DNA of 64,000 nt from Cristatella mucedo (taxonomy: Eukaryota; Bryozoa; Phylactolaemata; Cristatellidae). Numbering within the stretch: position 1 is the stretch's first letter; each line of letters starts with the position of its first letter. Position numbers and translations under genes: made by a program. Under the pieces are notes generated by a model. It saw nothing but the letters and a program-made list of their open reading frames with translations, made no database searches and had not been told where the DNA came from. This document shows, piece after piece, positions 43,625-55,222 of this stretch. Location: the NCBI GenBank assembly GCA_009760855.2, contig WPIO01000024.1, forward strand, positions 4,154,501 to 4,218,500, written 5' to 3'.

Positions 43625-44212
43625 AATAATAATAAATTTATATAGAGCTCTCAGAGAACTTGTTTAACTCAAGGCGTGGCAATAGTTGCATAATAATTTT
43701 GGCAGTTATGTAGCTGAAAGTAGGCAGACTTGATTGTGGAGCTGATATGATCGTCTACCTGAAGGTCACCTCGGTTAAAGGACACCTATATTTTGTGTAG
43801 ATTCGACAGCATCTATCGTTTCAGAGCCAAGTTTGATCATTACTATTTACTAATTCCGAGTTACTCCTTGTTTTCCCAGCAGTGATGAACTGTTTTTATC
43901 ATCTGATGAACCTTTGAAATGTGGTTTACCTCAGGGCTCTACGGTTGGTCTTGTTCTTGTCATTGTTTACACTCTTCCTCATTCTGACGCTATTGCCGAG
44001 AACAATCGCAGCTTCTAATTATATGCGAATGACCGTAAGTTAAACTTACTTTGATCCTTTCCATTCATCCTGCATATCAAGTTCTCTCAACTTCCTCGCT
44101 GCACGTATTAATGATGTCCATGCATTGATGGCGGCAAAGTTTCTGAAATGTAGTGAATATACAATCAATTTACAAGTGATGGGCATAAAAGTGTGCACAA
44201 CAAATTGGAAAT
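43625..44212. mobile_element. Family A LINE fragment with 5' inversion
   Basis: 43625-43855 holds a TAATAA tail, a shortened 3' end and RT sequence on the minus strand (GTAGCTGAAAGTAGGCAGACTTG). 43865-44212 holds RT sequence on the plus strand, including the VPQG region (GGTTTACCTCAGGGCTCTACGG) and a ruined catalytic box near 44025. Head-to-head arrangement with one tail fits an inverted 5' segment. Confidence 0.75.
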
Positions 44213-44728
44213 GCTAATATTAATAATTTCAATAATAATTATAATGCACTTGAAAAAGCGCCCTCAGAGAACACAATTTCTTTCTAGGCGTTTTGAATTT
44301 GCTGCAAAGGGAAGCACTATAAAGGGTGGGTAATATCAGGCTTGATAAGCATGAATAACATAAATAGGGGTGACATGCACAAGGTCAGCATGCAAATTTG
44401 GTTAGTGGCAGCATGCACAGCGTCGGCACTCATAAATACATCAAGGACGAATCACAAGGACCCACTAATAGCTGTTTTAAATAGGTATGTTTTCAAGTTC
44501 TTTTTTAAATGTGGTCAAGTCAGGGATTTTCTGATACATGACGGAGGGAGTTCTAGGTTTTTTGAGCACACGAACTAATTGCACGGTCTTCAACGGATGT
44601 GAAGTTTGTACGAGGTTTTAGCAAACTGTAGGATTCCAAGAAGCAGGTGGTGCGATGTGTGGTCTGGTAGGGGAGTAGATCTGTGAGATCTAACAGATCC
44701 ACTGCTTGACCGAGAGCTAGTGCAGGGC
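44213..44728 (-). mobile_element. Family A LINE, 5' truncated
   Basis: Tail, hairpin (AAAGCGCCCTCAGAGAACAC), the GTCAGCATGCAAATTTGG block and C-terminal RT on the minus strand. It abuts a plus-strand copy at about 44730. Confidence 0.88.
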
Positions 44729-44734
44729 TAACAC

Positions 44735-45612
44735 TCAACATTGGACCTGCCAGCATACCTCCATTTGAATCTGCAAGAGTTATAGGTGTAAAGTTCCGAA
44801 GTGACTTATCGTTAGATGACCACATTGGCTACACAATTAATTGTGCCTAATTTCTTCAGCTATGCAACTTTTCCAAAACGGCAGGTCATTTAGATAGTGA
44901 AATCACATTCAGGTTAGTTCAATACCTTTTGAAATTGCTTCTTGACTTTTGCAAATCACTGCTAGCCGGTCTGAGGATGTGTGCAATCAGGGGCTTACAG
45001 TGTGTGTAAAACTTTTCAGCTAGGCTTGTCTGTTGCAAGCTTTGCAGTTGCCACTTCACATCACTTCTTGCCGCCATGCCCTGGCTCCCAGTCAAGCCAA
45101 GCATCGACTTAAAGGTTTTTCGGTCACTTTTAAGTCCTTTGATTCTTTTGCTCACGCCTACCCATCAGATTTCTGGCCAAACCATGCTAAGCATCGTACC
45201 TACTATTCGGGATCTAATGGTTTACCTATACCCTTACAAACCTTAAATCCTTCAGACACAATGCAGTAAGTCCGTATGCTCCCAAAGCCTTTAGCTCACT
45301 TCCAAGTTGCCTAACGACATTCGCTGACTGACCTAACTACATTAGAAAAGCAAATTAAAACTCGTACTTTTTCAACCCATTATTTAGTGGGTCCCTGTGA
45401 TTCGACCGGTATGTGCTCATGCGTCCTGAAGCTGTGCATAATGCCACTAACAATTCTTGCGGCTGACACTGTTCATTTCATGCCTAATCATGCTATTCTT
45501 ATTTTAAATTGAGCATACTAAGATTAACCATTTGATTTTGCTTCCTTTACACTAAGGGTAAAGTGATTATAATGAGATCCAGATATCTGAGGGTGCTTTA
45601 TAAGAAGCAATA
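44735..45612 (+). mobile_element. Family A-like LINE, decayed, plus strand
   Basis: CCTGCCAGCATACCTCC through TTTGCAAATCACTGC, CAGTTGCCACTTCACATC and CTCCCAAAGCC to GGGTCCCTGTGATTCG, then a degenerate 3' end (GAGGGTGCTTTATAA). It has its own 3' end, so it is separate from the neighbouring minus-strand copy. Confidence 0.82.
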
Positions 45613-45738
45613 TTATCCTTATTATAATTGCTATAAGGAAAGTATGACCAAATAATTTCTGGAAATATTAGAAATGCAGCAAAACATTGAATTTGTTCTT
45701 TTGGAAAATCACGTGACATTGCTTACATGCGGCTATAA

Positions 45739-46316
45739 GAAGCAGGCCCTTGGCATGCTCTGCTTGCAACGGAGACGCCATACACTTGGGAGCAGACGCA
45801 ACAAATGCACTTCGAGCTATTGAAGGGGCGCTGTCAACGGCCCCGGTGCTTGCCTACCCGACGGCTGCCGAGCCTTTCCTCGTCTCGACCGATGCCAGAG
45901 ACCAAGGTCTTGATTCAATATTGGAGCAAGGAGGCCAAGTGCTGGCGTTCAAGAGCCGCGCCTTGTCTCCTAGTGAAAGAAAATATGGCACCATCCAAAA
46001 AGAGTGTCTTGCACTCATATACGCCTTGAAGGTGTTCAGACACTACCCGATAGGCCCAAGATATGAGGCTAGAACCGATCACAATCCGCTAGTGTGGCTT
46101 AACGGGCAGAAAGCACAAGGGATTCTGGCACGATGGGCAGTCGCCTTACAGGAATTCGAGTTTGACATCACATGCAGAAGAGCGGAGCCTACCACTCACG
46201 CAGACGCTCGGTCGCGCCGGCCAACCGAGGAACTGCCAGCTTGTCTCGTCGAGGTTCGGCCGGTGGAAGAGGTCAGCGACCTCAGAGAGATGCAGCGGCG
46301 AGACCCGCTTTTTTGA
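45739..46316 (+). pseudogene. Ty3/gypsy RT end and RNase H
   Basis: The frame from 45739 reads PWHALLATETPYTWEQ, the RT-RNase H connection, then a frameshift near 45830 leads to EGALSTAPVLAYP. RNase H residues are visible in order: Asp in STDARDQGL, Glu in IQKECLALIYALKVFRHY, Asp in RTDHNPLVWL and Asp in HADARSRRP. RNase H removes the RNA template during reverse transcription. The domain itself is continuous from 45834 to 46316, but the upstream frameshift and truncation make it a remnant. Confidence 0.92.
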
Positions 46317-46399
46317 AGGCCGAGGCACTATAGGCCGGTTCAAGCCGAGCACCACGTTTTACCCACCATCCATTACGTCGGTTCCGACAAATGTGGGGC

Positions 46400-47200
46400 C
46401 AGCTGAAACTGGTCGATGGCGTCCTCTACTGCTACTTTCGCCCACGATAAGGAGCCGAATATAGATATGCTTTGGTCGCACCGCCAGCCCACCGAGAAGA
46501 ACTGCTCAGACGACATCACGACGACAGAGCTCACCAAGGCGTAGAATGGACATACGACCGACTACTAGACAACGCTTACTGGGTCAATATGAGCCGAGAC
46601 GTCGAGCGATATTGTCGGTCATCTCAGGTATGCAAATCGGTTAAAGAGACCCAGCTAGCTGACGCTTCCCTGGTACCGATACCGGTAGGACGGCCGTGGG
46701 ACATGGTAGCTGTAGATATCTTGAAGGTTGCCATGTCAGCTCGCGGCCGCGAATACCTACTGGTATTGCAGGACAGCTTCACGATATAGCTTGCGGCCAT
46801 GCCTTTACGAAACACATCGGCTGTGATAGGTCGGATGGCCCTGTAAATATTTTTGTTCGTTTTGGTGTGTCTCGCTTTCTGCACTCTGACCAGGGCAGCA
46901 ACTTCGAGGAAGAGGTAATTACCACGCTCTGCAAGGCTTACGGCATAAGCAAGAGGCGAACGACGCCTTGCCCTCCACAGGACGACGGCATGGTAGAAAG
47001 AGCCAACCAAACACTTAGCATGCTTACCATGCTGCGAACCTCATGCTTTCAGTCAGCCGGGCAGTGAGAGAGTAATCTTCCACTGCTTTTGTTCGCTTAT
47101 AGGACGGCTCGCCATCAAGCAACGGGCTATAGCCCCTTCGAGCTGATGTTTTGCACCGCGTGCTGCAGTGCCTTGATAACCTTTCGGAGGGCGTACAATA
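46400..47200 (+). pseudogene. Ty3/gypsy integrase remnant
   Basis: Begins with the pre-integrase strand (LKLVDGVLYCYFRPR). The HHCC zinc finger is seen in HREELLRRHHDDRAHQGVEW and CRSSQVCKS. The catalytic triad is recognisable in three separate frames: Asp in MVAVDIL, Asp in LHSDQGSNFEEE, Glu in MVERANQTL. AYRTARHQATGYSPFELMF follows near 47095. Integrase joins element cDNA to host DNA. A frameshift or deletion near 46790 and the stop at 47065 inactivate it. Confidence 0.92.
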
Positions 47201-47726
47201 CACAGGCACTACACCTGTAGCGTATTGCCACTCAACGAGTGAAGAGTTCACCAAATTCCGCGAGCTCGTTGATGCACAGCTGGTTCAAAGTGCCGAAGAA
47301 GCGCGGAGCCGGCAGCAACCAAAAACACCACCCACTTATCGTCCCAGAGATCCGATGTGGCAGTGGGATAGCCGACCAGGCACAAGCTCGCACCACGATG
47401 GCTCGGCGGCTGGAGAGTAGAAACTGTTCTGGGACCGGTCACCTTGCGCATCACAAACGACGCTGGCCACAGCGAGGTCGTGGATCTGGATAGGGTAAAG
47501 ATGCGAGTTCCACGGCTACAAGAGCCTAGTCTCAACGTGACCCTGAGTGGATCGAGACCTAGCGAGATGCTGGGAGATAGGCCTCGAATTCTGGCTCGCG
47601 GCCTACCGCCCGCTGAGGCAGTCGAGAGCGCCTGCCAGCGAACCGACGGCTGCACGAGCTTCGGCCCGCGAGCGCCCCGCCCCGGCCTGCCAGGCTGGCA
47701 GACTATGTGCTATTTTGACATTCTAT
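47201..47726 (+). pseudogene. Ty3/gypsy integrase C-terminal (GPY/F-like) region
   Basis: Pieces in shifting frames: a coiled Glu/Arg-rich linker, the PRDPMWQW strand near 47349 and GPVTLRITNDAGHSEVVDLD starting near 47434 in mixed frames. This order is typical of the integrase tail of gypsy elements. No env-like frame follows. Confidence 0.75.
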
Positions 47727-47738
47727 GGGGGGAAGGGA
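47727..47738 (+). promoter_or_regulatory. Polypurine tract (plus-strand primer site)
   Basis: GGGGGGAAGGGA lies immediately before the TG that opens the 3' LTR, the expected position of the plus-strand DNA primer. Confidence 0.9.
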
Positions 47739-48067
47739 TGTTGTGTGTGCCTGTTGCCTCTCGGCCACTTGCGTGTGCCCCGGTCTCGGCGGGTGGTTGG
47801 ACGGTTGTCTCAGTACGGCCTTTGATGTGGGGTGCCGTTTGGGCGGTCGGCTCGGTGCGGCCTTTAATAATGGCATGTGGCCCACCACGGTGGCGTACCA
47901 CGGATGCACTCCATAATCTTTTGTTAGTCAGCCCGTAGCTTATATATGTACGCATTGGGGCAATAAAGATTGAGTCCCGTTAACTGCTCACGTTCGCCCT
48001 TTCGTGTCTTCGTGTCTCCGTGAGACTCAACTAGCTCTGCTACAGCCGGAGACACAGTGACACAACA
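47739..48067 (+). repeat. 3' LTR of the Ty3/gypsy element
   Basis: 329 bases that begin TGTTGTGT and end ACACAACA, perfect 8-base inverted terminal repeats. Inside lie a TATA-like TATATATGTA (47941-47950) and a poly(A) signal AATAAA (47962-47967). The last 21 bases recur with one change at 48068-48088, so the true end could be 48088. No 5' LTR is present to compare. Confidence 0.87.
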
Positions 48068-48088
48068 TGGAGACACAGTAACACAACA

Positions 48089-49994
48089 TAATACAAATAT
48101 AAAAAATGACTTAGCAAAATAAAAGGGTGACGTACGGAATATAGCCAGCGGAAGAGCTAGGGTGACCGCTGAAGATGCATTGTGTTAAGACGGTGCCTTG
48201 CTAATTTAACCAAACTATATTCGACATTTTATTAATTGCTGAATCTTAATTTTAATGACTTAGCATGACTGTGCTTTAATTGCAAAGCTCGTTTTTTTGC
48301 ACATTTTGAGCTTTGTTCTGAACCCATGATCAGGGCTTGGAATGATGCTACCGTGGTTTCTTGCCGTTGCTTCAACAATGCTCCCAACCTAACCTTGTCT
48401 GTCTGATAGACTGCTCCATGCAGATGTGCTAGTTTTCTCCAAATAGAAATGCTTTTCTTTACAGCACTGCGAAACCACTCTCAGCATACCGCCCATAACT
48501 ACTGCTGCCACTGTGGGTTTCTATTTGTGGTACAAGACTCCTAATCCAATTGTGTTTATCAGACAAGCACGGGTACCAAACCTAGGTTACTAGAGTGTTT
48601 TATTCGAAATGTCATAGCTGTTACAACCCTAAACTGCAATCTATCAACTGTTAAGAGGATCGTTAAAGTAAAGCAGTTTTAAATATGCGTTTACCTTACT
48701 ATAGCTGTATTGTTACCATGTTGAGATTAAATATTGTCGGGATCATGTCTGCCGCGATTAGTCACCCCGGCTAGGACTCCTATTTCTTTTCAGCAACAAC
48801 GTGGCTAGTCAATACCACCCCCCCCCCGTCGAAGCTTAACGCTGCACTTGTAACCCAACGTTCTGGGAGATTTTTTCTGAAATTTGCTGACCTAGGGACG
48901 TATAAGCTTTCATATTTTAGAGGGTTTTATGTCAGGTGGTAAAGGGTTAGGAGTTTGCTTTTGCTTGTCCGGTGCTTGTGTGAAGATTCAGTGCTTAACT
49001 GCTTCAAAGAATGATTTGTTATGCCCCTGCTCTAGCGGACGAGGTATTTAAAGTCCATCATTTCTTGTCAATTAATGAGCGCCTCATTGGCATGAGCGTT
49101 TATGTAAGTTAGTTACAGTCAGCATCCGTTTTTCAGTCGCTATGCCACGGCTTCTTAACCGTGAGCTCATTGGTTGTTTAAGACTCACAGGAACCAGGCT
49201 AAAAATCCTTCGGAAGCAGCTTAATGCGATGGCAGAGCCAGAGGGTGGCTGAGGATATTGGCCAGCTTTCATCATTAGAGCTCGATATTATCACTCCATG
49301 CTACATCTATTAATTTACCCTGGGACCGTCACCAACTATGAAAATATGTCTTAATTCCATTGCATTAGCTGCTGCTTAGCTCATAAAACACAAATTCTAA
49401 AATGGGCACTATAATCATCATTTGTAGCCGAAATTGCACCGCCAACTTTTAGATTTAGCTAATCTTTCCAACAATATTGAGTTGTCAGATCGTCTCATTC
49501 AGATAAAAGTTCAATCTCAGCAATTGGGCTTAATGCACACAGCATGTTAGCTTGGGCCTCTACAATCTTGCACATGGGATCGACTTAAGGAGTTCCTACC
49601 CGTAAGTAAGTTGGCTGCACCAAACACAAAGTCATAAATCCGTTGGTTCGAGGTAAAAAAGTCTGTAGATCTCACTGCCAAGTAGGTTTTGCCCGTTACA
49701 TGTTAAAGTTTTGTGAACAATTCTCTCCAAAGGACTCAAATTGCATAAATATAAGAAGCTCTATCTGCCTATCACAGCTAAAACATCTTGCTATTGGTGC
49801 AGAATAGCTCGTATAATTATTTCAAAAGAGCAATACCCGAAATTAAGTATAGTTAAGCTGACTAATGTTTTCTCACTTCTATTGGTATAGTATTAATTAG
49901 TACTTTCAATAAAACAGAACAAGTGCACATTGAGTACTAACAACGAAATACATACTTTCGCAAACATAAACCAAAACTCTTTTAATAATAAAAC
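48089..49994. other. Unannotated stretch
   Basis: 1.9 kb with no recognised feature. A C-run occurs near 48820. Confidence 0.5.
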
Positions 49995-50522
49995 TAAAAA
50001 TATTTTTAATACTGCACTTGATAAAGCGCCCTCAGAGAGTTTCATCTCTTTCTAGGCACTTTACATTTGCTGCAAAGGGAAATGCAGCCGAATGGTAAGT
50101 AAAGTCATGCTTGAAAAACAAACAAAAGGAATAATATGGTTAGGGGTGACATGCACAGGGTCAGTATGCTAATGTGGTTAGTGGCAGGATGCACAGTGTC
50201 AGCACACATAAGCACATCAAGGAAGAATCACAGGGACCCACTAAATGCTGTCCTAAATAGGTGTTTTTTAAGTTCCTTTTAAATGTGGTCAGGTCAGGGA
50301 TGTTCTGACGTAGGTCGGGAGGAAGTTCCAGGCTTTGGGAGACTACGAACTAAATGCACGGTCTCCAAAGGATTAAAGTTGTGTACGTGGTATTTTTAGA
50401 CTGTTGGATTCCGAAAAGCGGGTGGTACGATGCTTGGCCTGATCGGTGAGTATATTGGAGAGATAGGCTGGAGTCATAGAATGAAGGGACCTAAAGTTAG
50501 AGACAAAACCTTGAAGTCAATA
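49995..50522 (-). mobile_element. Family A LINE, 5' truncated
   Basis: Minus-strand tail, hairpin with AAAGCGCC...GGCACTTT (G-U pairing), the CATGCACAGGGTCAG block and the C-terminal RT codons to ACCTTGAAGTCAAT near 50522. Confidence 0.9.
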
Positions 50523-51134
50523 GTCAAATATTGACATAACAGTTCACAGTAAGGATACATTGTGTCGGCTAGTTAAAGTCCAATATTAGTTTGCATTAAA
50601 TGTGAAACAAAATCACCAAAAGAGCGACATATAATGCCTGTTCATTTATTAAACCACCTCTGCATTGATTAGAAGCACAATTCCTGCATGCCTGAAAAAG
50701 ATCGACCTAATAAAATTCCGCACAAAAGACACAGCAGTTGCTTGTGTTGAAGTCTGGCCTTGTTACGAAGCAAATTGTTAATCATCTGTATAAATCTCAA
50801 TAATGAAGAAAAGCTAATGTCAACAAACAGTTGGCCTCGCAATAACCCTATTCATTAAAATTAGAAAGCCTATCACCCGGCAAGACGCACCCGACATTAG
50901 CTGGTTAATCACAACTCAGCATTCTTGCTTCTAGGCACGTGAAACAAAGCTAGCCGAACCAACCACCTCATTTCTGACTAGCTGTTGACCGGAAATCTTG
51001 TTCGAGTGGTTGTAATCTAAATCAGACTGCGACTCGACACAGCTAAAAATACATATTAGCATCAATAAAATACATAAATATAATACATCATAAATTTGAT
51101 TTTTTTCAATTACATTCAAGTCAATTAATTTGAG
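50523..51134. other. Short stretch with a signal-peptide-like ORF on the minus strand
   Basis: No repeats recognised; see the ORF at 50931-51119. Confidence 0.4.
50931..51119 (-). CDS. Weak candidate: 62-codon ORF with signal-peptide-like N-terminus
   Basis: The protein starts MNVIEKNQIYDVLYLC and has a hydrophobic stretch (LYLCILLMLICIFSC) followed by a polar region with acidic and Asn residues, as in a secreted precursor or the first exon of one. No partner exon, repeat similarity or family is visible. AT-rich DNA often yields hydrophobic frames by chance. Confidence 0.15.
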   Translation of the reverse strand: MNVIEKNQIYDVLYLCILLMLICIFSCVESQSDLDYNHSNKISGQQLVRNEVVGSASFVSRA

Positions 51135-51548
51135 CTTGTTTAGACAGTGACACCAGATCTAATTTGATGCCTGAATTAATAACGTCCCGCTTGGACTTTT
51201 GAAACTCGCTTCTTGCCTTTCTACAGGCTTATTCAATGGGGTGCAAACAGCTGGTGTATATCTGGGTGGTAGACTTATTTGTGATTGGCGTCTGAGTAGC
51301 CAAAACATGCAACACCTCACCGTCCTGTGCTGGCTGCCGGTCAAGCAAATCATCAACATTATGGTACTGTGACTCGTAATTTGGTCTTGTTATTTTTGGC
51401 TTCAGCTAACCACAGGCATCTTTTTCCTACAATAGCTGAAAATCGCGACAATGGCTTTTTGGAATCCAAGTGCTCATTTGCTCAAATATACCTAAAAGAA
51501 ATCTTAAATTCTTTTGAGACCGTGTCTTTAGAACGATTGCTACCAAAG
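51135..51548 (+). mobile_element. Old family A-like LINE, left part, interrupted
   Basis: RT C-terminal region (CLDSDTRSNLMPELITSRLDF, then CWLPVKQ-like) ending at CTACCAAAG. It continues after the nested family B element at 52539. Confidence 0.8.
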
Positions 51549-51554
51549 TCGGTA

Positions 51555-52532
51555 ATGTATCTCCGTCAGTAACTCCGTAAACTCATAAAGACCATGTGGG
51601 TGTTATGCAGGAGAGTTTTGTATAGCACACTCACAGCCTAAGCGGCTTTCGGTACGCATTCAGTAGCAAACAGACTTCGTCTCACGCAACAAAGAGAAAG
51701 TGGGAAGTATATTAGAGTCAAGAGAGCAGTTGAGGTAGTGAGTAGCATAGAAGTAGCAGCTCAGGACCGCTGAAAAAGATGTCCCATAGTCGGCAGTTGG
51801 AGAGTAGATGTCTTTCCGTAAGAATTGTGGAAGCGAGTTCCACAGTCTAGGACCGGCAGAGCTAAAGCTTCTGTCGCAAACTGTCTTTAAGCTGAGGAAT
51901 GGGGCAGATTATTTATTGTCGACACAGGACCTGAGGGCGCGAACAGGCTGAAACTGATGAAGCAGTTCAGCTAGGTACGAAGGAGCTAAGCCATGGCGGG
52001 CCTTGGGGGTCAGCATAAAAACTTTGCTCTGTATCCTTTGCTCAACCGGCAACCATCATAGCTCTTTCGGCAGAGGTGACACGTGCTCAATACGCTGGGA
52101 CTTGAAGACCAGCCTTGCAGCGATATTCATAGTCAGCTGTAGGGGCATATTAGCTTTCTTTAACAGCCCAGCCAAAAGGAAATTACAATAATCAAGCCGA
52201 GACAGAACTAAACAGCTAGTTAAATTTTATACAAGCCACTGTGTGAGACAGCTTCTAATCTTGCATAGGGATCGGATGTGATGGCTAGCTGTAGAGGCAG
52301 TCTTCTGAATGAAGCTTTATAAATTGAGGCAGCTGTCGAACACGACACCCAGATTACGAGCACGTGGTGAAGGTCGCACAATAGCATCACCTATTAGAAC
52401 AGGAAAGCCTTTTAATCCAGCTACACGCTTAGGGTGTCCTATGAGCAGCAGTTTGGTTTTATCGTCATTTAATTTCAGTAAGTTTTCCGACATCCAGGAT
52501 CGAATATCGGCAAGGCAAGCCTTTTTATTTCT
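51555..52532 (-). mobile_element. Family B LINE nested in an older LINE
   Basis: Minus-strand copy from the 3' end (CTCCGTCAGTAACTCCG) to RT sequence near the catalytic region (FLRYLL frame). The flanks carry the same hexamer, TCGGTA (51549-51554 and 52533-52538), a likely target-site duplication. Frames are partly open (52003-52191, 52309-52569 and complement 52317-52562), but no full RT. Confidence 0.9.
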
Positions 52533-52538
52533 TCGGTA

Positions 52539-52860
52539 CTTACTTCCGACCGGCAGCTGCAACGCCTGACTTGATTAGATTTAAAATCAAACTAGAAGCT
52601 CCTCTATGTACAACAGCAAATAGTGTCGTGCTCTTATTGGAGCTTAATATGCTTATGCATGCTAAAACTATGCATGCTGCAACTAAGTAAACTTGAATGA
52701 TGACCGTATGCATGTCATCCCGAACAATGTTTTCCTTGTTCTCTATCGACAAGCTAACACTAACTATTTGATCCTGCTCCCTTTGCAGCTAAGGAAAAGT
52801 GCCTATAAAGACATTGAGATTTCTGAGGGCACTATATCGTATGTGTTATTGCTATTTTTA
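52539..52860 (+). mobile_element. Old family A-like LINE, right part with 3' end
   Basis: Resumes at ACTTCCGACCGG and proceeds to the 3' untranslated region (TGCATGTCATCCCGAACAATG) and hairpin AAAGTGCC...GGCACT, then a weak tail. Divergence from other family A copies suggests an older subfamily. Confidence 0.8.
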
Positions 52861-53313
52861 ATATCGGTACGTGGGAATTATGCAAGACATAATTAAATAA
52901 AACATTCACAGCCAATATGGATCTCAAACTCGTTGATCGGAACGGTTGTTTACCCTATCGATGAAACCATTAAGATCCGCGATGCGGTAAACATGTGGCC
53001 GTCCACCCATGACTACTAAATCAGAACACAAAGTTCCTATTTCTAATCACGAGATTAAACTTTCTAATTAATCAAAGCAAGAAAATCCGTCAGGCTTGCA
53101 AATGCATGCCCCCACTATGGGCTAGTGAATCACAGAGCAGCTTTACTGCTAGTATGAGTTATACTATCTGCAGGTATGTGTAATCCTGTAATTATTAAAG
53201 CGAGAAACTCTCTATTCTTCTGCTACCCTCAATGTTAGGTTGTATACATATATATAAATGCACGAACATATAACTCTCCCACACTCAAACCCTCGCATGC
53301 AATCACTCAATCA
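52861..53313. other. Unannotated stretch
   Basis: Nothing recognised. Confidence 0.5.
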
Positions 53314-53322
53314 CACACACAC

Positions 53323-53417
<95 letters not shown>
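53314..53417. repeat. (CA)n then (TA)n microsatellite
   Basis: CA repeat with CG interruptions at 53314-53376, then ATACATACATAT and a pure AT run to 53417. Confidence 0.95.
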
Positions 53418-53419
<2 letters not shown>

Positions 53420-54137
53420 ATATATGTATAAAGCCTATTATGGATGGCAGTTGAGGTATTGAGTGGAATGACAATCGCCATCAAAATGAGACCTGCATCA
53501 CTTAGAACTAGTCAAGGCACCTTAACATTTCAAACGGTATGTCGCTGGATAACTAATTAGCCATTTTCTAGATTTTCCTAGTTCGAAAAAAGTTTTGGGA
53601 AAAAACTCTTGAAGACAGTCAAAGATTTAAAGCATGCACACAATCAGCATAATGGTAGAGTCACTGGATTTCTATTCACACAACTTTGTAGCACACACAA
53701 AGAAGCACATGTCACGGTTTTCACATCTATGGGATTCAACATTAGCATCTCGTGACATACCCACGATGCAGGTTCAGCCTTAGTACAAAACGTATTGGGT
53801 CATAAAAAGCTAGCCTATATTCGGAAATTTTCTTTCCAGTAACGTTCAATTTTCATGAAAGAGGGGTGGGATGATCTATTTGTACAAACAATACAACATT
53901 GGAATTTCAAGTTGATTAGACAAATAATATAGGATCCATGACAATAGCAAGATGCTGAAGGCAATGGACTGCATGCACTGCTGAATGCATTGGACTCGGT
54001 TGAGTGGTAGAGAAACTGAATTCCCCAAAATATCGAAATACGACAGAGTTTTGAAAAAATATATATTGCATGAACAATACAATGAACAGAAAAATACATA
54101 TTTTAGGAATGGGTCCACCTTAAAGGCCTTATGTACC
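53418..54137. other. Unannotated stretch
   Basis: Nothing recognised; overlapping short frames on both strands near 53985-54145. Confidence 0.45.
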
Positions 54138-55222
54138 ATTAACATGATTAAGGCCCAGGGAATAGAAAATCGTTTTTACTCTGACGATACTCAGCTGTAT
54201 TTGTCATTAAAACCGTCGGAATCGCTGAAGCAAATATAAACTGAATGTTTGCCTTGCTGACATTCGATCCTTTATGTCGAAAAACTTATTGAAACTAAAT
54301 GACGATAAAAACCGAACTGCTGCTCATAGGAAACCCTAAGAGTGCGGCTGGATTGAAAGGACTTGCTCTTGTAACAGGTGATGCTTTTGTGTGAAAATCA
54401 CCCCGTGCTTGCATTATAAGTGTCGTTTACGACACCTGCCTCAGCTGTACAAGTTTCATTCAGGAGACTGCTTCTACAGCTAGCCAACAAGTCCGATGCA
54501 TATTCGAGATTAGGGGTGTCTTCCACAGTGACTAGCAATACAATTTAACTAGCTCATCAGTTCTGTCTCGGTTTGATTACTGCAATTCCGTCTTGGCTGG
54601 GCTACCAAAGAAATCAACTAGGCCACTGCAGCTGACTATGAATATGGTTTAAAGGCTAGTCTTCAAGTTCCAGATGTTTGAGCACGTGTCTCATTTACTA
54701 AAGAGCTCGGATGGAGGCCGATTGAGCAAAAGATACAAAGCAAAGCTCTTACGGAGACCCACAAGGCCCACCACGGCTTGGCTCCTTCGTACCTAGCTGA
54801 ACTGCTACACCAGCTTCAGCCACGCCGCACCCTCAGGTCCTGCTTAGAAAACAAATTAGGTGCTCAATTTCTCTGGTTATCGAAAGTTGTAGACAGAAGC
54901 TTTGGCTCTTAAGGTTCTATGCTATGGAATTTGCTTTCACAATTATTATGCAACGACAGCTCCTCTCCATCTGCCAACTATAGCTCAAAATTGTTTCAGC
55001 TGTCCTGAACTGCTACTTCGATGCTGCTCACTACCTCCACAGTTCTGCGGAATCGGCTATGCTTTCCACTTTCTCGTTGTTGCGTGAGACGAAGTCTGTT
55101 GGCAACGAAATTCATACCGAATGCGGCATAGGCCGTGAATGAGCTATGCAAGAAACCGTCCATCATCGCACCCACATAGTCTTTATGACTTTGTGGAATT
55201 ACAGTTGGAAATACATAACATG
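54138..55222 (+). mobile_element. Family B LINE, 5' truncated, old
   Basis: Starts at ATTAAGGCCCAGGGAATAG just before the catalytic box (here FYSDDTQLY, Ala to Ser), then LNDDK, KSAAGLKGLALVTGDAF in shifting frames, FDYCNSVLAGLPKK, AHHGLAPSYLAEL and the 3' end GACTTTGTGGAATTACAG near 55186. Stops throughout. Confidence 0.88.

Larger units (their letters stand above)
45735..48088 (+). mobile_element. Ty3/gypsy LTR retrotransposon, 5' truncated
   Basis: Keeps the end of RT, RNase H, integrase with GPY/F-like end, polypurine tract and 3' LTR. The gag, protease, most of RT, and the 5' LTR are absent. G+C is clearly higher than in the flanks. Reading frames change at about 45830, 46316, 46470, 46790 and 47068 and after 47200, so it cannot encode a working polyprotein. 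The 5' border is near 45735, where coding similarity starts just after a stop. Confidence 0.92.

Noticed and set aside
44213-45612. Head-to-head LINE pieces as another twin-priming inversion
   Set aside because: Each half has its own 3' end and tail, so two separate insertions fit better.
46624-47010. 128-codon minus-strand ORF across the integrase region
   Set aside because: It is the antisense shadow of GC-rich integrase sequence, whose DDE motifs are on the plus strand.
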